Numbered from the stretch's first letter, positions 54,801 through 59,394 are shown. The stretch is 64,000 nt of DNA from Antedon mediterranea (GCF_964355755.1 NC_092672.1:14754501-14818500), one strand, 5' to 3'. Program-made: numbers and translations. Notes: generated by a model not told the origin, from the sequence alone.

Positions 54801-57564
54801 ATCGCTTTGTTGGCTTCACATCTTAATCCGTTGGGGTGTAGTTCGATTGATCAATGTCAACATCAGTGTCTTCAATAACACTAACCATCTTTGGTCGATT
54901 ACGCAACCAGGTCGGCATACTTGGGCAAATAGTTTTGTATACCACAGTTATTACATGATCTGCCCATAGCAGGACATTGACCTCTGTGAGGATATCAGCG
55001 TGCACTGGATGCTGCTTGGTCATTTACACATGGTGTGGATTTAAGATGGTCTAGGCTCAGGTTTATTTTGTTTACCATAGGTGGTTGTTCCATTGGAGGT
55101 ATTTTTAGTACATCTGCATGACTGTCTGAAACCTCTAATGCTAGAGCATATGTTAATATTTTGTCAAGCGTGTGTGATGGGTCTCTCAAAGCTACACGTC
55201 GAAGTTTGGAAGAAAAACAGTGTTGAATTAGTTGTAATTTGATCTCATCACAATCAGTGAACGAACATGGCTTCGTCGCTTGTCTAAGTCTGGTAACAAA
55301 TGTGTCAATTGATTCAGTATTTCCCTGGTGTATCTGTCGAAATTTGTAAATTGCATATGTTGTTCATTGGTTCAAAATAGGTGTGTAAAGCACCTTTAGC
55401 ATCATCATAATTAGTTCTGGTATTGGGTAAGGTCTGGAAAATGTCATATAGTGGCTCAGAGAAGCGCTCTTTGTCGTTCTGTATTTGACCTTGCTGTGTA
55501 TCTGAACGGCAGAAAGTTGGATATTGGTTCATCCTTGTCACCCTTTCTTATTTTTAGATCAAGAATAGTATTTATTTTAGTATTGTTTATTATGGATACA
55601 CTAATTCAATGTCGCTTGTCAAATGAAGTTTTAAGTTGTCAAATGTTGGCTTATTTTGCACCACAATTTAGCGAACACCAAAATGTCTGGAGTGATACAC
55701 ACGAAAATGATGAAAGCATATTTTCACTGTTATACTAATCATTCATACTCTTTTTCAAACAGATTCTCACTTTGTACTTACTGCATCATAATACCATTTT
55801 CATATTATCTTTGGACAGCCTTTCCAGCTGTTAAGAGGGGATGGCCATCATACATGTATATGATTAGCTCGCCAGAACAAGCTGCAAAATTAGGTGATCT
55901 AGCGTAACATAGACCAAGGGAACCTAATTTTGTGTTACACAGTCAGATTGATATGATGCTAAATAAAACTACTTCTTTTTCCTTACCTTCAGGTGGTATC
56001 CAAAGATAGACTGCCCTTCTGAAGTCTTCATTGTGAAACCAAACCTGTTAATGCCAAGGTGAGATCCAATAATGAAATTTCTAACAGTGTATCACCATAC
56101 GTCAAGTAATGTTGAAAATAAAGGCCCAAAGTAAAATTTACAAATATGCAATAAAAAAAGAATGGGCTTAGTCCCATGGTTTAGTTTTTAAATCCCAGGG
56201 TGACAATTATATTATATACAAAATTCCATCGTATTTGTATTCATTCACTCTGTGTACATTTTGACAATTTCAAGTTAATTACGCCAAAGTTCCTGTACTT
56301 GAGAACCACCTGAGATTAGTCACTTACATAAAGAAAAATTTATTAAATCAGTAAATGATTCGCTCCAATGATTTAGGAGGCGAGTTCCTAATTTCCGTAC
56401 TGAACTTTACTAACAATTGAAAACCAGTATACTAATTTAAATCGAGTTAAATGATTAGTTATTGGCAATTAAAACAAAACAAATTTAGGATAAACAATGT
56501 GCCCCAGCTAGGTGTATGGTTGTCGACGCTAAAATTGTTTTCAGCAATTAGTACAGTATTAAATTTCAAATTGTTAAATTGTACTTTTGGTCCCCTTTCT
56601 TTTCGTACCCAACTTTATTTCTGCTAGGATTTATAAAATTTATATGAAAATGGTATGTAATTTGGGTGGGTTGGGTTAGGGTTTATTTCTGATGCAATGT
56701 GTAAATATTGTTGTGTGTTTTGTTATTAAACAGACTTTTCTTTTGTTGCACATCCATCTAAAAGCCAATTTACACAGACAAACAGTAATGGTAAGCAAAA
56801 ACCATGTGTGGCGTGTCCCATTTGCACAGCGTGTGGAATAAGCAAGTGGTGTGCAGGCACTGATGGCCTTGACTAGACAGATTCTGACTATCATCGGTAT
56901 ATTGACAAAATAGAATCTGTTTCTGTCCCGAGCACGTCCGCTCCGTGTTTTATGTAAATGATCATAAGAAATAACATAGATTCTATATTTTTGTTTTCCG
57001 CTTACCATAACCGCTCGTCTGTGTAAATTGGCCTGTGCTTTATATTTCTAATTACATCGACTCTGTTTCAGTAGGCCTACCTGCAGGAATGTGTTTACAT
57101 AGCAAGTTGCACCAAGATTCTTTAAACCCACAAATGAATTCTAAAATGAGAAGAAATTTTCATTACTTTTATATAGTTTACTACTGTATATAACAACAAC
57201 AGAAATATAAGCATAATTTAATTCAAAATTTTGTAATTTTTAAATGAAATGTAAATTACTTGAGGTTAGCGTCTCCTCAATCAATAAAACACATTGTACT
57301 GAATGGATCTATATAATACGCAAAGATAATATTCATATTACAGTAATTTCCGTGTGGAATGCATTTGGAAATCGCAACTTTGACACCTCTAAAATAGCAC
57401 ATTACTGAAGACAAATATACTAGTAGTTGAGTGACATTTTTACCTCTGGTCGTTTTTCTTCATTTGGATCATCTATGTCAAGCCAATACTCATCATCAAT
57501 GGTACTTAGCCACTCTTTTTCACCAAGTCCAGTTAGGCAATTTGGGTTCCCTGTGCAGTTTTTT
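12495..57564 (-). CDS. USP48: USP48 ubiquitin-specific protease, 25 exons, 5' end missing
   Basis: Cysteine protease that removes ubiquitin from target proteins; in vertebrates it is nuclear/cytoplasmic and acts on histone H2A and NF-kB pathway substrates (family knowledge). I joined exons by GT..AG borders and all phases agree: 57444-57564, 57081-57140, 55987-56044, 53880-53997, 53314-53496, 46223-46331, 45226-45359, 38779-38864, 35243-35425, 33231-33338, 31798-31922, 31606-31678, 30514-30671, 29428-29588, 28475-28593, 27619-27723, 26837-26961, 25926-26042, 24269-24441, 23782-23906, 18658-18830, 14905-15045, 14113-14293, 12682-12711, 12495-12520. This gives 996 residues; human USP48 is about 1035. 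Visible landmarks (numbered from the first residue encoded here): Cys box [10 protein letters not shown] (Cys53), CNNC and CNTC zinc ligands, GHYIAH (His312), KYNDE (Asn329), DUSP region about 450-810, ubiquitin-like domain about 880-970. The first about 45-50 residues were not found in the window. Introns are inflated by repeats (the 46.2-53.3 kb intron holds a 5.1-kb transposon). No frameshift or internal stop was seen. Confidence 0.95.
12682..12711 (-). CDS. USP48: USP48 30-nt microexon
   Basis: Only 30 nt, encoding the split-codon segment [10 protein letters not shown]. Acceptor TTTTACAG|CTTC, donor ACAG|GTACAA. It was recognised because it joins in phase to both neighbours and recreates the conserved C-terminal motif EAGFTGTGL (human EEGFKGTGL). 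Confidence 0.88.
12728..13982. repeat. 55-bp minisatellite, 23 copies
   Basis: Unit of 55 bp (some 51 bp) located between USP48 exons 12682-12711 and 14113-14293. Nearly every unit contains the perfect palindrome AACAGCTGTT (E-box CAGCTG). Units fall into two main types, TACTAGATG and TACTATGTG, that often alternate. Confidence 0.97.
14113..14293 (-). CDS. USP48: USP48 exon, ubiquitin-like domain core
   Basis: Residues 919-978: [18 protein letters not shown] is nearly identical to the human UBL segment. The acceptor TTCAG|GTGATG follows a conventional pyrimidine tract. Confidence 0.96.
14637..14672. repeat. (TTTA)n microsatellite
   Basis: TATTTATTTATTTATT with one interruption; intronic. 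Confidence 0.85.
14905..15045 (-). CDS. USP48: USP48 exon, start of ubiquitin-like domain
   Basis: Residues 872-918: [19 protein letters not shown] then NTLKELKVK. The human counterpart is RRSMRHRKVRGEKALLVS. The basic run may act in nuclear localisation (inference). Confidence 0.95.
15046..15769. other. USP48 intron, nothing recognised
   Basis: No exon or repeat assigned; short ORFs lack any recognisable domain. Confidence 0.5.
15770..15975 (+). repeat. Dispersed repeat family R1, copy 2
   Basis: Second copy of the element at 852-1022, with its first part duplicated in tandem (AGTTTATTTGTACAT occurs twice). USP48 intron. Confidence 0.7.
16115..17605. mobile_element. Foldback element with tandem 340-bp modules
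   Basis: The outer 280 bp or so are inverted repeats: TTTTTTAAATGGTCACAT at 16190 and its complement near 17570, continuing through GATGATATGCAAATTAGC and GACCGGAAGTACAAC. The interior contains direct repeats about 340 bp apart of a module with CCGGTCATTTT (16672, 17010, 17357), AATCAACTCTCTAGCATTAG and TTTTCGAGATATG. No coding capacity seen. Left border uncertain because about 60 bp appear inserted near the end. Confidence 0.75.
17865..18545 (-). mobile_element. Internally deleted LINE (endonuclease fused to RT tail)
   Basis: Minus-strand reading: endonuclease fragment with LTGDFNQC (GDFN motif), [15 protein letters not shown] (SDH motif) and [10 protein letters not shown] (18111-18540). 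It is joined at about 18110 directly to a segment nearly identical to the 3' end of the plus-strand LINE (from 20703 onward: GTCGACGCAAGATGGAGAC). The whole reverse transcriptase core is missing. Ends in GGCAGTAATCATCATCATCA. Confidence 0.8.
18658..18830 (-). CDS. USP48: USP48 exon, FCIQC and charged linker
   Basis: Residues 814-871: [19 protein letters not shown] equals human KLCPECREGLL plus linker. It ends in SDPDFSQ, like human KDPDFNQ. Acceptor AATATAG|AGTT. Confidence 0.9.
18831..19189. other. USP48 intron, nothing recognised
   Basis: Between the 18658-18830 exon and the LINE; no supported feature. Confidence 0.45.
19190..21072 (+). mobile_element. Non-LTR retrotransposon (LINE), RT region, degraded
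   Basis: Reverse transcriptase domain with [11 protein letters not shown] (motif 1), [46 protein letters not shown] and YADDVDF (catalytic YADD). Two reading blocks, 19359-19610 and 19616-20812, are separated by an in-frame stop. A TGA at 20810-20812 precedes a well-conserved C-terminal tail (GRPRTTLP...) that runs in the same frame to TAG at 21008-21010. The 3' end carries an (AAT)n tail (about 21037-21072). Closest clade probably I/Jockey; not searched. No intact endonuclease upstream. Confidence 0.85.
21037..21072 (+). repeat. (AAT)n LINE tail
   Basis: AGTAATAATAATAATAATAA directly after the LINE 3' end; simple-repeat tails of this kind are usual for this class of LINE. Confidence 0.9.
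21073..21973. other. USP48 intron, mostly unassigned
   Basis: A short AATAATAATAATAAATGAATTTG stretch near 21650 resembles a LINE 3' tail on the minus strand, but too little is left to name it. Otherwise nothing recognised. Confidence 0.4.
21974..22142. repeat. 27-bp tandem repeat, 6 copies
   Basis: Unit TACTGAGCATTGCCATTAAA plus TACATTA, almost identical between copies; the last has TACTAAGC. USP48 intron. Confidence 0.95.
22143..22946. other. USP48 intron, nothing recognised
   Basis: AT-rich, no supported feature. Confidence 0.5.
22947..23700 (+). mobile_element. piggyBac-like element, internally deleted, TTAA-flanked
   Basis: TTAA at 22947-22950 and 23697-23700 flanks a 746-bp element with a perfect 14-bp inverted repeat CACTTTCACCGCCA. 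Subterminal hairpins (AAGACGGAAATCTCCGTCTT) follow the left end. The interior keeps a short acidic reading [18 protein letters not shown], typical of the N-terminus of piggyBac transposases, then non-coding sequence. The catalytic domain is absent, so it is non-autonomous. Confidence 0.85.
23782..23906 (-). CDS. USP48: USP48 exon, third DUSP end
   Basis: Residues 773-813: [20 protein letters not shown] matches human [20 protein letters not shown]. Donor CCAG|GTATGT. The piggyBac-like element (22951-23696) ends only about 85 bp downstream in the intron. Confidence 0.9.
24269..24441 (-). CDS. USP48: USP48 exon, third DUSP domain
   Basis: Residues 715-772: [20 protein letters not shown], then [17 protein letters not shown] and CPH are the conserved third DUSP landmarks. 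Confidence 0.94.
24442..25084. other. USP48 intron, nothing recognised
   Basis: No exon or repeat assigned. Confidence 0.5.
25085..25350. mobile_element. Solo right end of TU-like foldback element
   Basis: Shares with 5305-6306 the inner block ATCGGCACGCTCCCATCA and the arm repeat ACTTTGCGATGGGGCAACTT, ending GCGACTGGATCCC. The left arm is missing. Interior (GGAAGCCCCCGACTAATCAC...) is GC-richer than the surroundings. USP48 intron. Confidence 0.65.
25351..25925. other. USP48 intron, nothing recognised
   Basis: A 65-codon plus-strand reading (25500-25697) has no recognisable domain and is probably chance. Confidence 0.45.
25926..26042 (-). CDS. USP48: USP48 exon, inter-DUSP helix
   Basis: Residues 676-714, exactly 39 codons: a Glu/Lys-rich helix followed by [11 protein letters not shown]. 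It aligns with the human region between the second and third DUSP domains. Acceptor TAACAG|GAAA, donor ACAG|GTAGAA. Confidence 0.9.
26295..26540 (+). mobile_element. LINE reverse-transcriptase scrap
   Basis: Frame-shifted translation gives [10 protein letters not shown] followed by a stop, then (another frame) [21 protein letters not shown] and FADD motifs are RT motifs, L1/Tx1-like. Dead fragment of about 250 bp in a USP48 intron. Confidence 0.65.
26837..26961 (-). CDS. USP48: USP48 exon, second DUSP core
   Basis: Residues 634-675: [18 protein letters not shown] followed by CLKCK, aligned with human AWSKLQQYFPKAPEF and CSQCK. Confidence 0.94.
27619..27723 (-). CDS. USP48: USP48 exon, acidic/basic linker and CAHG
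   Basis: Residues 599-633: a charged Lys/Glu-rich stretch, then [10 protein letters not shown], equivalent to the human ILCPHG motif of the second DUSP domain. Donor CATG|GTAAAA. Confidence 0.9.
27816..27855. repeat. (GAT)n microsatellite
   Basis: GTTGTTGTTGATGATGATGATGATG; about 11 GAT units, intronic. Confidence 0.9.
28475..28593 (-). CDS. USP48: USP48 exon, second DUSP start
   Basis: Residues 560-598: [18 protein letters not shown] matches the human GFWVGKSSLRSWRQLAL segment. Borders are less certain than elsewhere: the acceptor (TTTAAAG|CTTTGAAG) has a poor pyrimidine tract and the donor is AAAG|GTTGGT. The phase still fits both neighbours. Confidence 0.85.
28594..29427. other. USP48 intron, nothing recognised
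   Basis: AT-rich sequence only. Confidence 0.5.
29428..29588 (-). CDS. USP48: USP48 exon, YGGGPRL motif
   Basis: Residues 506-559: [20 protein letters not shown]. YGGGPxL is the DUSP-domain hallmark. The donor GATCA|GTAGGT was preferred because the alternative GT four bases downstream would introduce an in-frame stop. Confidence 0.93.
29638..29752 (+). mobile_element. SINE-like repeat R3, plus copy
   Basis: TGGTTAGGACATCTGCATAT, then AGAAGGTTCCAAGTTCAAG (box B-like), then TCTCATTCTCACAGATTTCC. The minus-strand copy at 29995-30130 has the same order. tRNA-like head with a degenerate box B. Confidence 0.55.
29995..30130 (-). mobile_element. SINE-like repeat R3, minus copy
   Basis: Minus-strand order: CAGAAGGCTCCAAGTTAAAA, TCTAGGTTGGGGTTAC, TTTCTCACTCTCACACATTTCC. 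With the copy at 29638-29752 it forms an inverted pair in one USP48 intron. Confidence 0.55.
30386..30441. repeat. Self-complementary TACTG/TACAG microsatellite
   Basis: GTACTGTACAGTACAGTACT followed by repeated GTACT, then GTACAGTACTC. Each 5-mer is followed by its complement, so the tract can fold on itself. It lies about 70 bp downstream of a USP48 exon donor. Confidence 0.85.
30514..30671 (-). CDS. USP48: USP48 exon, first DUSP domain
   Basis: Residues 453-505: [17 protein letters not shown], a DUSP-type W..DW...WL signature, then [21 protein letters not shown] self-complementary TACTG/TACAG microsatellite lies about 70 bp downstream of the donor. Confidence 0.94.
30672..31605. other. 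USP48 intron, nothing recognised
   Basis: Short plus-strand ORFs carry no domain; no repeat family assigned. Confidence 0.45.
31606..31678 (-). CDS. USP48: USP48 exon, linker helix
   Basis: Residues 429-452: [20 protein letters not shown]. The 73-nt exon fits phase 0 to phase 1 between its neighbours. Acceptor TTGTAG|AATG, donor CTG|GTAAGT. Confidence 0.9.
31798..31922 (-). CDS. USP48: USP48 exon, linker
   Basis: Residues 387-428: [18 protein letters not shown], which aligns with the human segment after the USP core. Acceptor TTCTCAG|GCC, donor AGG|GTAAGT. Confidence 0.92.
32190..32690 (+). mobile_element. LINE reverse-transcriptase fragment
   Basis: Plus-strand reading with stops: [12 protein letters not shown] (catalytic YADD), [20 protein letters not shown], then [17 protein letters not shown] and [10 protein letters not shown]. 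The order fits a CR1/Jockey-like RT C-terminus with a Cys motif. Many stops and shifts; dead. USP48 intron. Confidence 0.65.
33231..33338 (-). CDS. USP48: USP48 exon, NAYMLVYK end of USP core
   Basis: Residues 351-386, ending the USP fold with [18 protein letters not shown]. Donor AAAG|GTAAAA, acceptor CACCTAG|GTGC. A short local duplication lies upstream in the intron (33350-33595). Confidence 0.95.
33350..33595. repeat. Local direct duplication
   Basis: AATCATACATGGTGT(C/T)TTACTTTCTGG and a TTTCATAGTGCTACA word occur twice, about 170 bp apart, in the intron upstream of exon 33231-33338. Confidence 0.75.
34020..34615 (+). mobile_element. LINE endonuclease fragment
   Basis: Plus-strand translation: [19 protein letters not shown] (typical N-terminal APE endonuclease start), [41 protein letters not shown], then after frame changes SDFNHC (normally GDFNHC). 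Same class of LINE as the fragments at 17.9-18.5 and 36.7-38.3 kb. Broken; the RT is absent here. Confidence 0.75.
34616..35242. other. USP48 intron, nothing recognised
   Basis: AT-rich; no supported feature. Confidence 0.5.
35243..35425 (-). CDS. USP48: USP48 exon, His/Asn catalytic box
   Basis: Residues 290-350: [19 protein letters not shown] followed by [19 protein letters not shown]. It carries the general-base His and the Asn of the triad. The spacing from Cys53 to His312 and Asn329 is close to that in human (Cys98, His353, Asn370). Confidence 0.97.
35426..35861. other. USP48 intron, nothing recognised
   Basis: No exon found here; the missing core segments were found at 38779-38864 and 45226-45359. 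Confidence 0.5.
35862..36684. repeat. 39-bp minisatellite, about 21 copies
   Basis: Unit TTGACATCAAGCTTAGGCTT plus CATTGAAACAACTGCCTCA (39 bp). Two units lack one G (36112 and 36423) and one gains a T (35993). Because 39 is a multiple of three, long readings stay open on both strands (13-residue peptide repeats); these are not genes. Its right end abuts LINE RT sequence at 36690. Confidence 0.97.
36690..38265 (-). mobile_element. LINE fragment: endonuclease end and RT start
   Basis: Minus-strand order: [19 protein letters not shown] (38150-38210), [35 protein letters not shown] (about 37930), then after low-complexity interruption [18 protein letters not shown] (37140-37190) and the RT start [21 protein letters not shown] (36740-36800). 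Several stops and shifts. The rest of the RT is replaced by the 39-bp minisatellite. Confidence 0.75.
38266..38778. other. USP48 intron, nothing recognised
   Basis: AT-rich; no supported feature. Confidence 0.5.
38779..38864 (-). CDS. USP48: USP48 exon, KKKLNTY segment
   Basis: Residues 261-289: [17 protein letters not shown], matching the human [14 protein letters not shown] segment. It is 86 nt, with acceptor TTACAG|ACAAAC and donor AAAG|GTAAAC. It lies 0.3 kb from the start of the 32-bp satellite. Confidence 0.92.
39168..44206. repeat. 32-bp satellite array, about 157 copies
   Basis: Unit TTGCCAATGGACTGGTGTAC plus ATAATAGCAGTA, tandem over 5.04 kb inside the USP48 intron between exons 38779-38864 and 45226-45359. 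Copies are almost identical. Variants: GTAAAT for GTACAT in 12 units (40413, 40477, 41405, 41469, 41629, 41661, 41789, 41821, 41885, 42877, 43229, 43773), one GTTGTAC at about 39386 and TGCACTGG in the first unit. The minus strand has no stop in any frame, which produces three spurious 1,660-1,683-residue readings. Confidence 0.99.
44221..44429. mobile_element. Near-perfect 200-bp palindrome (hairpin MITE)
   Basis: Arms of about 100 bp: GGTTAAATATAAGATTTGAC at 44250 is mirrored by GTCAAATCTTATATTTAACC ending near 44396, continuing inward through AATGATATTAAGTT and GAATATATATTTCCC around a short centre (GCGCCAGCTGAG). It begins 15 bp after the satellite ends. Confidence 0.9.
44868..44950 (+). 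mobile_element. tRNA-like SINE head
   Basis: GGCGCAGCGGTTGAAGCG resembles box A and GAGTTCAAGATCC resembles box B, 42 bp apart. The arms do not pair as a functional tRNA. Confidence 0.45.
44951..45225. repeat. Diverged direct repeat with TCAATATCAT words
   Basis: CACGAAAATTACACCGTCAATATCAT and a later GCGAAAATTACTCAGTCAATATCAT, each followed by a CTCGAG-containing segment, repeat about 75 bp apart. Confidence 0.6.
45226..45359 (-). CDS. USP48: USP48 exon, second CxxC pair
   Basis: Residues 217-260: [19 protein letters not shown], then [16 protein letters not shown], the conserved core strand. The exon sits between the satellite/palindrome block and the preceding exon, so the core is intact despite the 5-kb satellite in the next intron. 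Acceptor TTTCAG|GAAG, donor ACAG|GTAGTT. Confidence 0.95.
45360..46222. other. USP48 intron, nothing recognised
   Basis: Between exons 45226-45359 and 46223-46331; no supported feature. Confidence 0.5.
46223..46331 (-). CDS. USP48: USP48 exon, first CxxC zinc ligand pair
   Basis: Residues 180-216: CNNC followed by [23 protein letters not shown]. This is the USP fingers subdomain. Acceptor CAACCAG|GTGC, donor ACAG|GTAAGT. Confidence 0.95.
47549..50850. mobile_element. Inner giant foldback with modular arms
   Basis: Long inverted repeats: AAACAAGTGTTTCTCAACTG at 47600 with complement near 50790, and GTTCCAGCTCATCTGGCCTG at 47660 with complement near 50735. Arms of 0.65-0.8 kb are built of tandem modules of about 150 bp (four left, five right). 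Each module boundary is itself a small palindrome, GCCGCCATTTTG..CAAAATGGCGGC (for example 47681, 47836, 47987, 48137; 50088, 50238, 50391, 50543, 50695). A non-palindromic core of about 1.8 kb (48240-50055) separates the arms. Confidence 0.85.
48240..50055. other. Core of the giant foldback, unrecognised
   Basis: No transposase domain recognised. Short readings such as [20 protein letters not shown] (plus, about 48655-48720) followed by [18 protein letters not shown] look protein-like and may be the remains of a coding region; the family is unknown to me. Another on the minus strand (49023-49298) includes [18 protein letters not shown]. Confidence 0.35.
51721..53313. other. USP48 intron, nothing recognised
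   Basis: A 148-codon minus-strand reading (52855-53301) has no domain and ends beside an exon; probably chance. Confidence 0.45.
53314..53496 (-). CDS. USP48: USP48 exon, LQQDAQEF box
   Basis: Residues 119-179. It contains [28 protein letters not shown], the conserved QQDAQEF motif of the USP core, and ends in [11 protein letters not shown] just before the first zinc knuckle. Donor CA|GTAAGA. Confidence 0.96.
53880..53997 (-). CDS. USP48: USP48 exon, catalytic core helix
   Basis: Residues 80-118, including [16 protein letters not shown], which aligns with the human segment before RYIDPS. Acceptor TTACAG|TTACAG: a tandem TTACAG makes two AGs possible, but only the first keeps frame. Donor GAG|GTATAA. 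Confidence 0.92.
54480..54603 (+). mobile_element. Tiny LINE RT remnant
   Basis: Plus-strand [19 protein letters not shown] is the typical LINE RT segment (V.ID.KL.W..HI..V). Only about 120 bp remain. Confidence 0.55.
54604..55560 (-). mobile_element. Gypsy-type LTR retrotransposon Gag-Pol fragment, degraded
   Basis: Minus-strand Gag: [20 protein letters not shown], then [67 protein letters not shown], and a partial CCHC knuckle ([12 protein letters not shown]). Further on, an RT scrap ([13 protein letters not shown], then FSTHRG and LSFGVNTA). No LTR seen. Frames are broken several times. It lies between USP48 exons 53880-53997 and 55987-56044. Confidence 0.8.
55987..56044 (-). CDS. USP48: USP48 exon, [13 protein letters not shown] region
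   Basis: Residues 61-79. It continues directly from the Cys box (FLQ|VWF), as in vertebrate USP48. Acceptor TTAACAG|GTTTGG, donor GAAG|GTAAGG. It ends with one nucleotide of a split codon. Confidence 0.93.
56045..56763. other. USP48 intron, nothing recognised
   Basis: No supported feature. Confidence 0.5.
56764..57032. mobile_element. 269-bp MITE next to the catalytic exon
   Basis: Terminal inverted repeats of about 30 bp: left GCCAATTTACACAGACAAAC, right complement GCCAATTTACACAGACGAGC, both followed by GTWATGGTAAGC. No coding content. The right end is 49 bp from the catalytic-Cys exon (57081). Confidence 0.85.
57081..57140 (-). CDS. USP48: USP48 exon with catalytic cysteine box
   Basis: Exactly 60 nt, phase 0 at both ends, encoding 20 residues with [20 protein letters not shown]. 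The Cys in GATCY is the USP nucleophile. Because the exon is symmetric, skipping it would keep the reading frame but remove the nucleophile. Its acceptor and first 41 nt are duplicated in inverted orientation at 57760-57852. Confidence 0.96.
57444..57564 (-). CDS. USP48: USP48 exon (first one visible)
   Basis: Encodes residues 1-40 of the visible protein, beginning with the [18 protein letters not shown] region typical of the segment just before the USP core. It needs one nucleotide from an upstream exon (codon ending in A, probably Arg). The acceptor has a strong pyrimidine tract (TTTTTTTTCTATTTGTAG) and the donor is GAG|GTAAAA. It lies between the arms of an inverted duplication (57100-57193 and 57760-57852). 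Confidence 0.93.
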
Positions 57565-57759
57565 CTACAAATAGAAAAAAAAGTGACATGCTACTGTAAT
57601 AACAATATACAAATAATGTATGTTTAAATGCAATTGCATTGCAACAACAGACCACCTTTGATTTCTGATCTTTTTTACTTACATTTTATTTTAAAGTAAA
57701 TTGAGAGTTTGCAGTATAATTGTTCTTTATTCATTAAAATTAGGCTCCATTTAATTTTT

Positions 57760-57852
57760 GTTATATAGTAAACTATATATAAAAGTAATGAAAATTTCTT
57801 CTCATTTTAGAATTCATTTGTGGGTTTAAAGAATCTTGGTGCAACTTGCTAT
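57760..57852 (+). repeat. Inverted duplicate of catalytic exon acceptor and 5' part
   Basis: Plus-strand sequence AAAGTAATGAAAATTTCTTC through TTTTAG and AATTCATTTGTGGGTTTAAA to GGTGCAACTTGCTAT repeats, in inverse orientation, 57100-57193. It includes the pyrimidine tract, AG and the first 41 nt of the exon with the catalytic Cys codon. The arms differ only by short indels in the AT-rich outer end. Not part of any gene in its own orientation. Confidence 0.95.
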
Positions 57853-58189
57853 CATTTGTGCAAAGTATTAATTTATGATGTTTTGTACAAGTTTGTTTTT
57901 ACAATTCCTTCAGAGAAAGTTATAAGAAGTTTTTACATAGAATAACTAGCCAAGCCAGTATAAAGATTAGAGGCTATCAAATGACACCACTGACCACCAA
58001 TTTAATTAAAATAAGATTAGAAAGAAATATCATGAGGGATAAAACTATCCTCTTTCCAATACTTTCCATGTTAGTTCTTCGAAGCTGCAGATTATTGATC
58101 ATGAGAAAAATAAATACTGAGCACTATAAAATAATAGGAAGTACAGTAACAAATGTAAGCCAACATTGTCATACACCTCACAACCATAA
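57853..58189. other. Upstream USP48 intron, nothing recognised
   Basis: Unique-looking sequence between the inverted exon copy and the 15-bp minisatellite. No USP48 first exon recognised. Confidence 0.45.
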
Positions 58190-59394
58190 TGGGTGGTTAT
58201 TGTCCTGGTGGTTATTGTCCTGGTGGGTATTGTCCTGGTGTTTATTGTCCTGGTGTTTATTGTCCTGGTGGTTATTGTCCTGGTGGTTATTGTCCTGGTG
58301 GTTATTGTCCTGGTGGGTATTGTCCTGGTGGTTATTGTCCTGGTGGTTATTGTCCTGGTGGTTATTGTCCTGGTGGGTATTGTCCTGGTGGTTATTGTCC
58401 TGGTGGTTATTGTCCTGGTGGTTATTGTCCTGGTGGTTATTGTCCTGGTGGTTATTGTCTTGGTGGTTATTGTCCTGGTGGTTATTGTCCTGGTGGTTAT
58501 TGTCCTGGTGGTTATTGTCCTGGTGGTTATTGTCCTGGTGGGTATTGTCCTGGTGGTTATTGTCCTGGTGGTTATTGTCCTGGTGGGTATTGTCCCGGTG
58601 GTTATTGTCCCGGTGGGTATTGTCCCGGTGGTTATTGTCCCGGTGGTTATTGTCCCGGTGGTTATTGTCCCGGTGGTTATTGTCCCGGTGGTTATTGTCC
58701 CGGTGGTTATTGTCCTGGTGGTTATTGTCCTTGTGGTTATTGTCCTGGTGGTTATTGTCCTGGTGGGTATTGTCCTGGTGGGTATTGTCTTGGTGGTTAT
58801 TGTCCTGGTGGTTATTGTCCTGGTGGTTATTGTCCTGGTGGTTATTGTCCTGGTGGTTATTGTCCTGGTGGTTATTGTCCTGGTGGTTATTGTCCTGGTG
58901 GTTATTGTCCTGGTGGGTATTGTCCTGGTTGGTATTGTCCTGGTTGGTATTGTCCTGGTGGTTATTGTCCTGGTGGTTATTGTCCTGGTGGTTATTGTCC
59001 TGGTGGTTATTGTCCTGGTGGTTATTGTCCTGGTGGTTATTGTCCTGGTGGTTATTGTCCTGGTGGTTATTGTCCTGGTGGTTATTGTCCTGGTGGTTAT
59101 TGTCCTGGTGGTTATTGTCCTGGTGGTTATTGTCCTGGTGGTTATTGTCCTGGTGGTTATTGTCCTGGTGGTTATTGTCCTGGTGGTTATTGTCCTGGTG
59201 GGTATTGTCCTGGTGGTTATTGTCCTGGTGGTTATTGTCCTGGTGGTTATTGTCCTGGTGGTTATTGTCCTGGTGGTTATTGTCCTGGTGGTTATTGTCC
59301 TGGTGGTTATTGTCTTGGTGGTTATTGTCCTGGTGGTTATTGTCCTGGTGGGTATTGTCCTGGTGGTTATTGTCTTGGTGGTTATTGTCGGGGG
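58190..59394. repeat. 15-bp minisatellite, about 80 copies
   Basis: Unit TATTGTCCTGGTGGT. Because 15 is a multiple of three, all three plus-strand frames are open (pentapeptides WLLSW, GYCPG, VIVLV); no start context or domain supports a gene. Eight consecutive units at 58591-58710 carry CCCGG instead of CCTGG. Confidence 0.98.
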
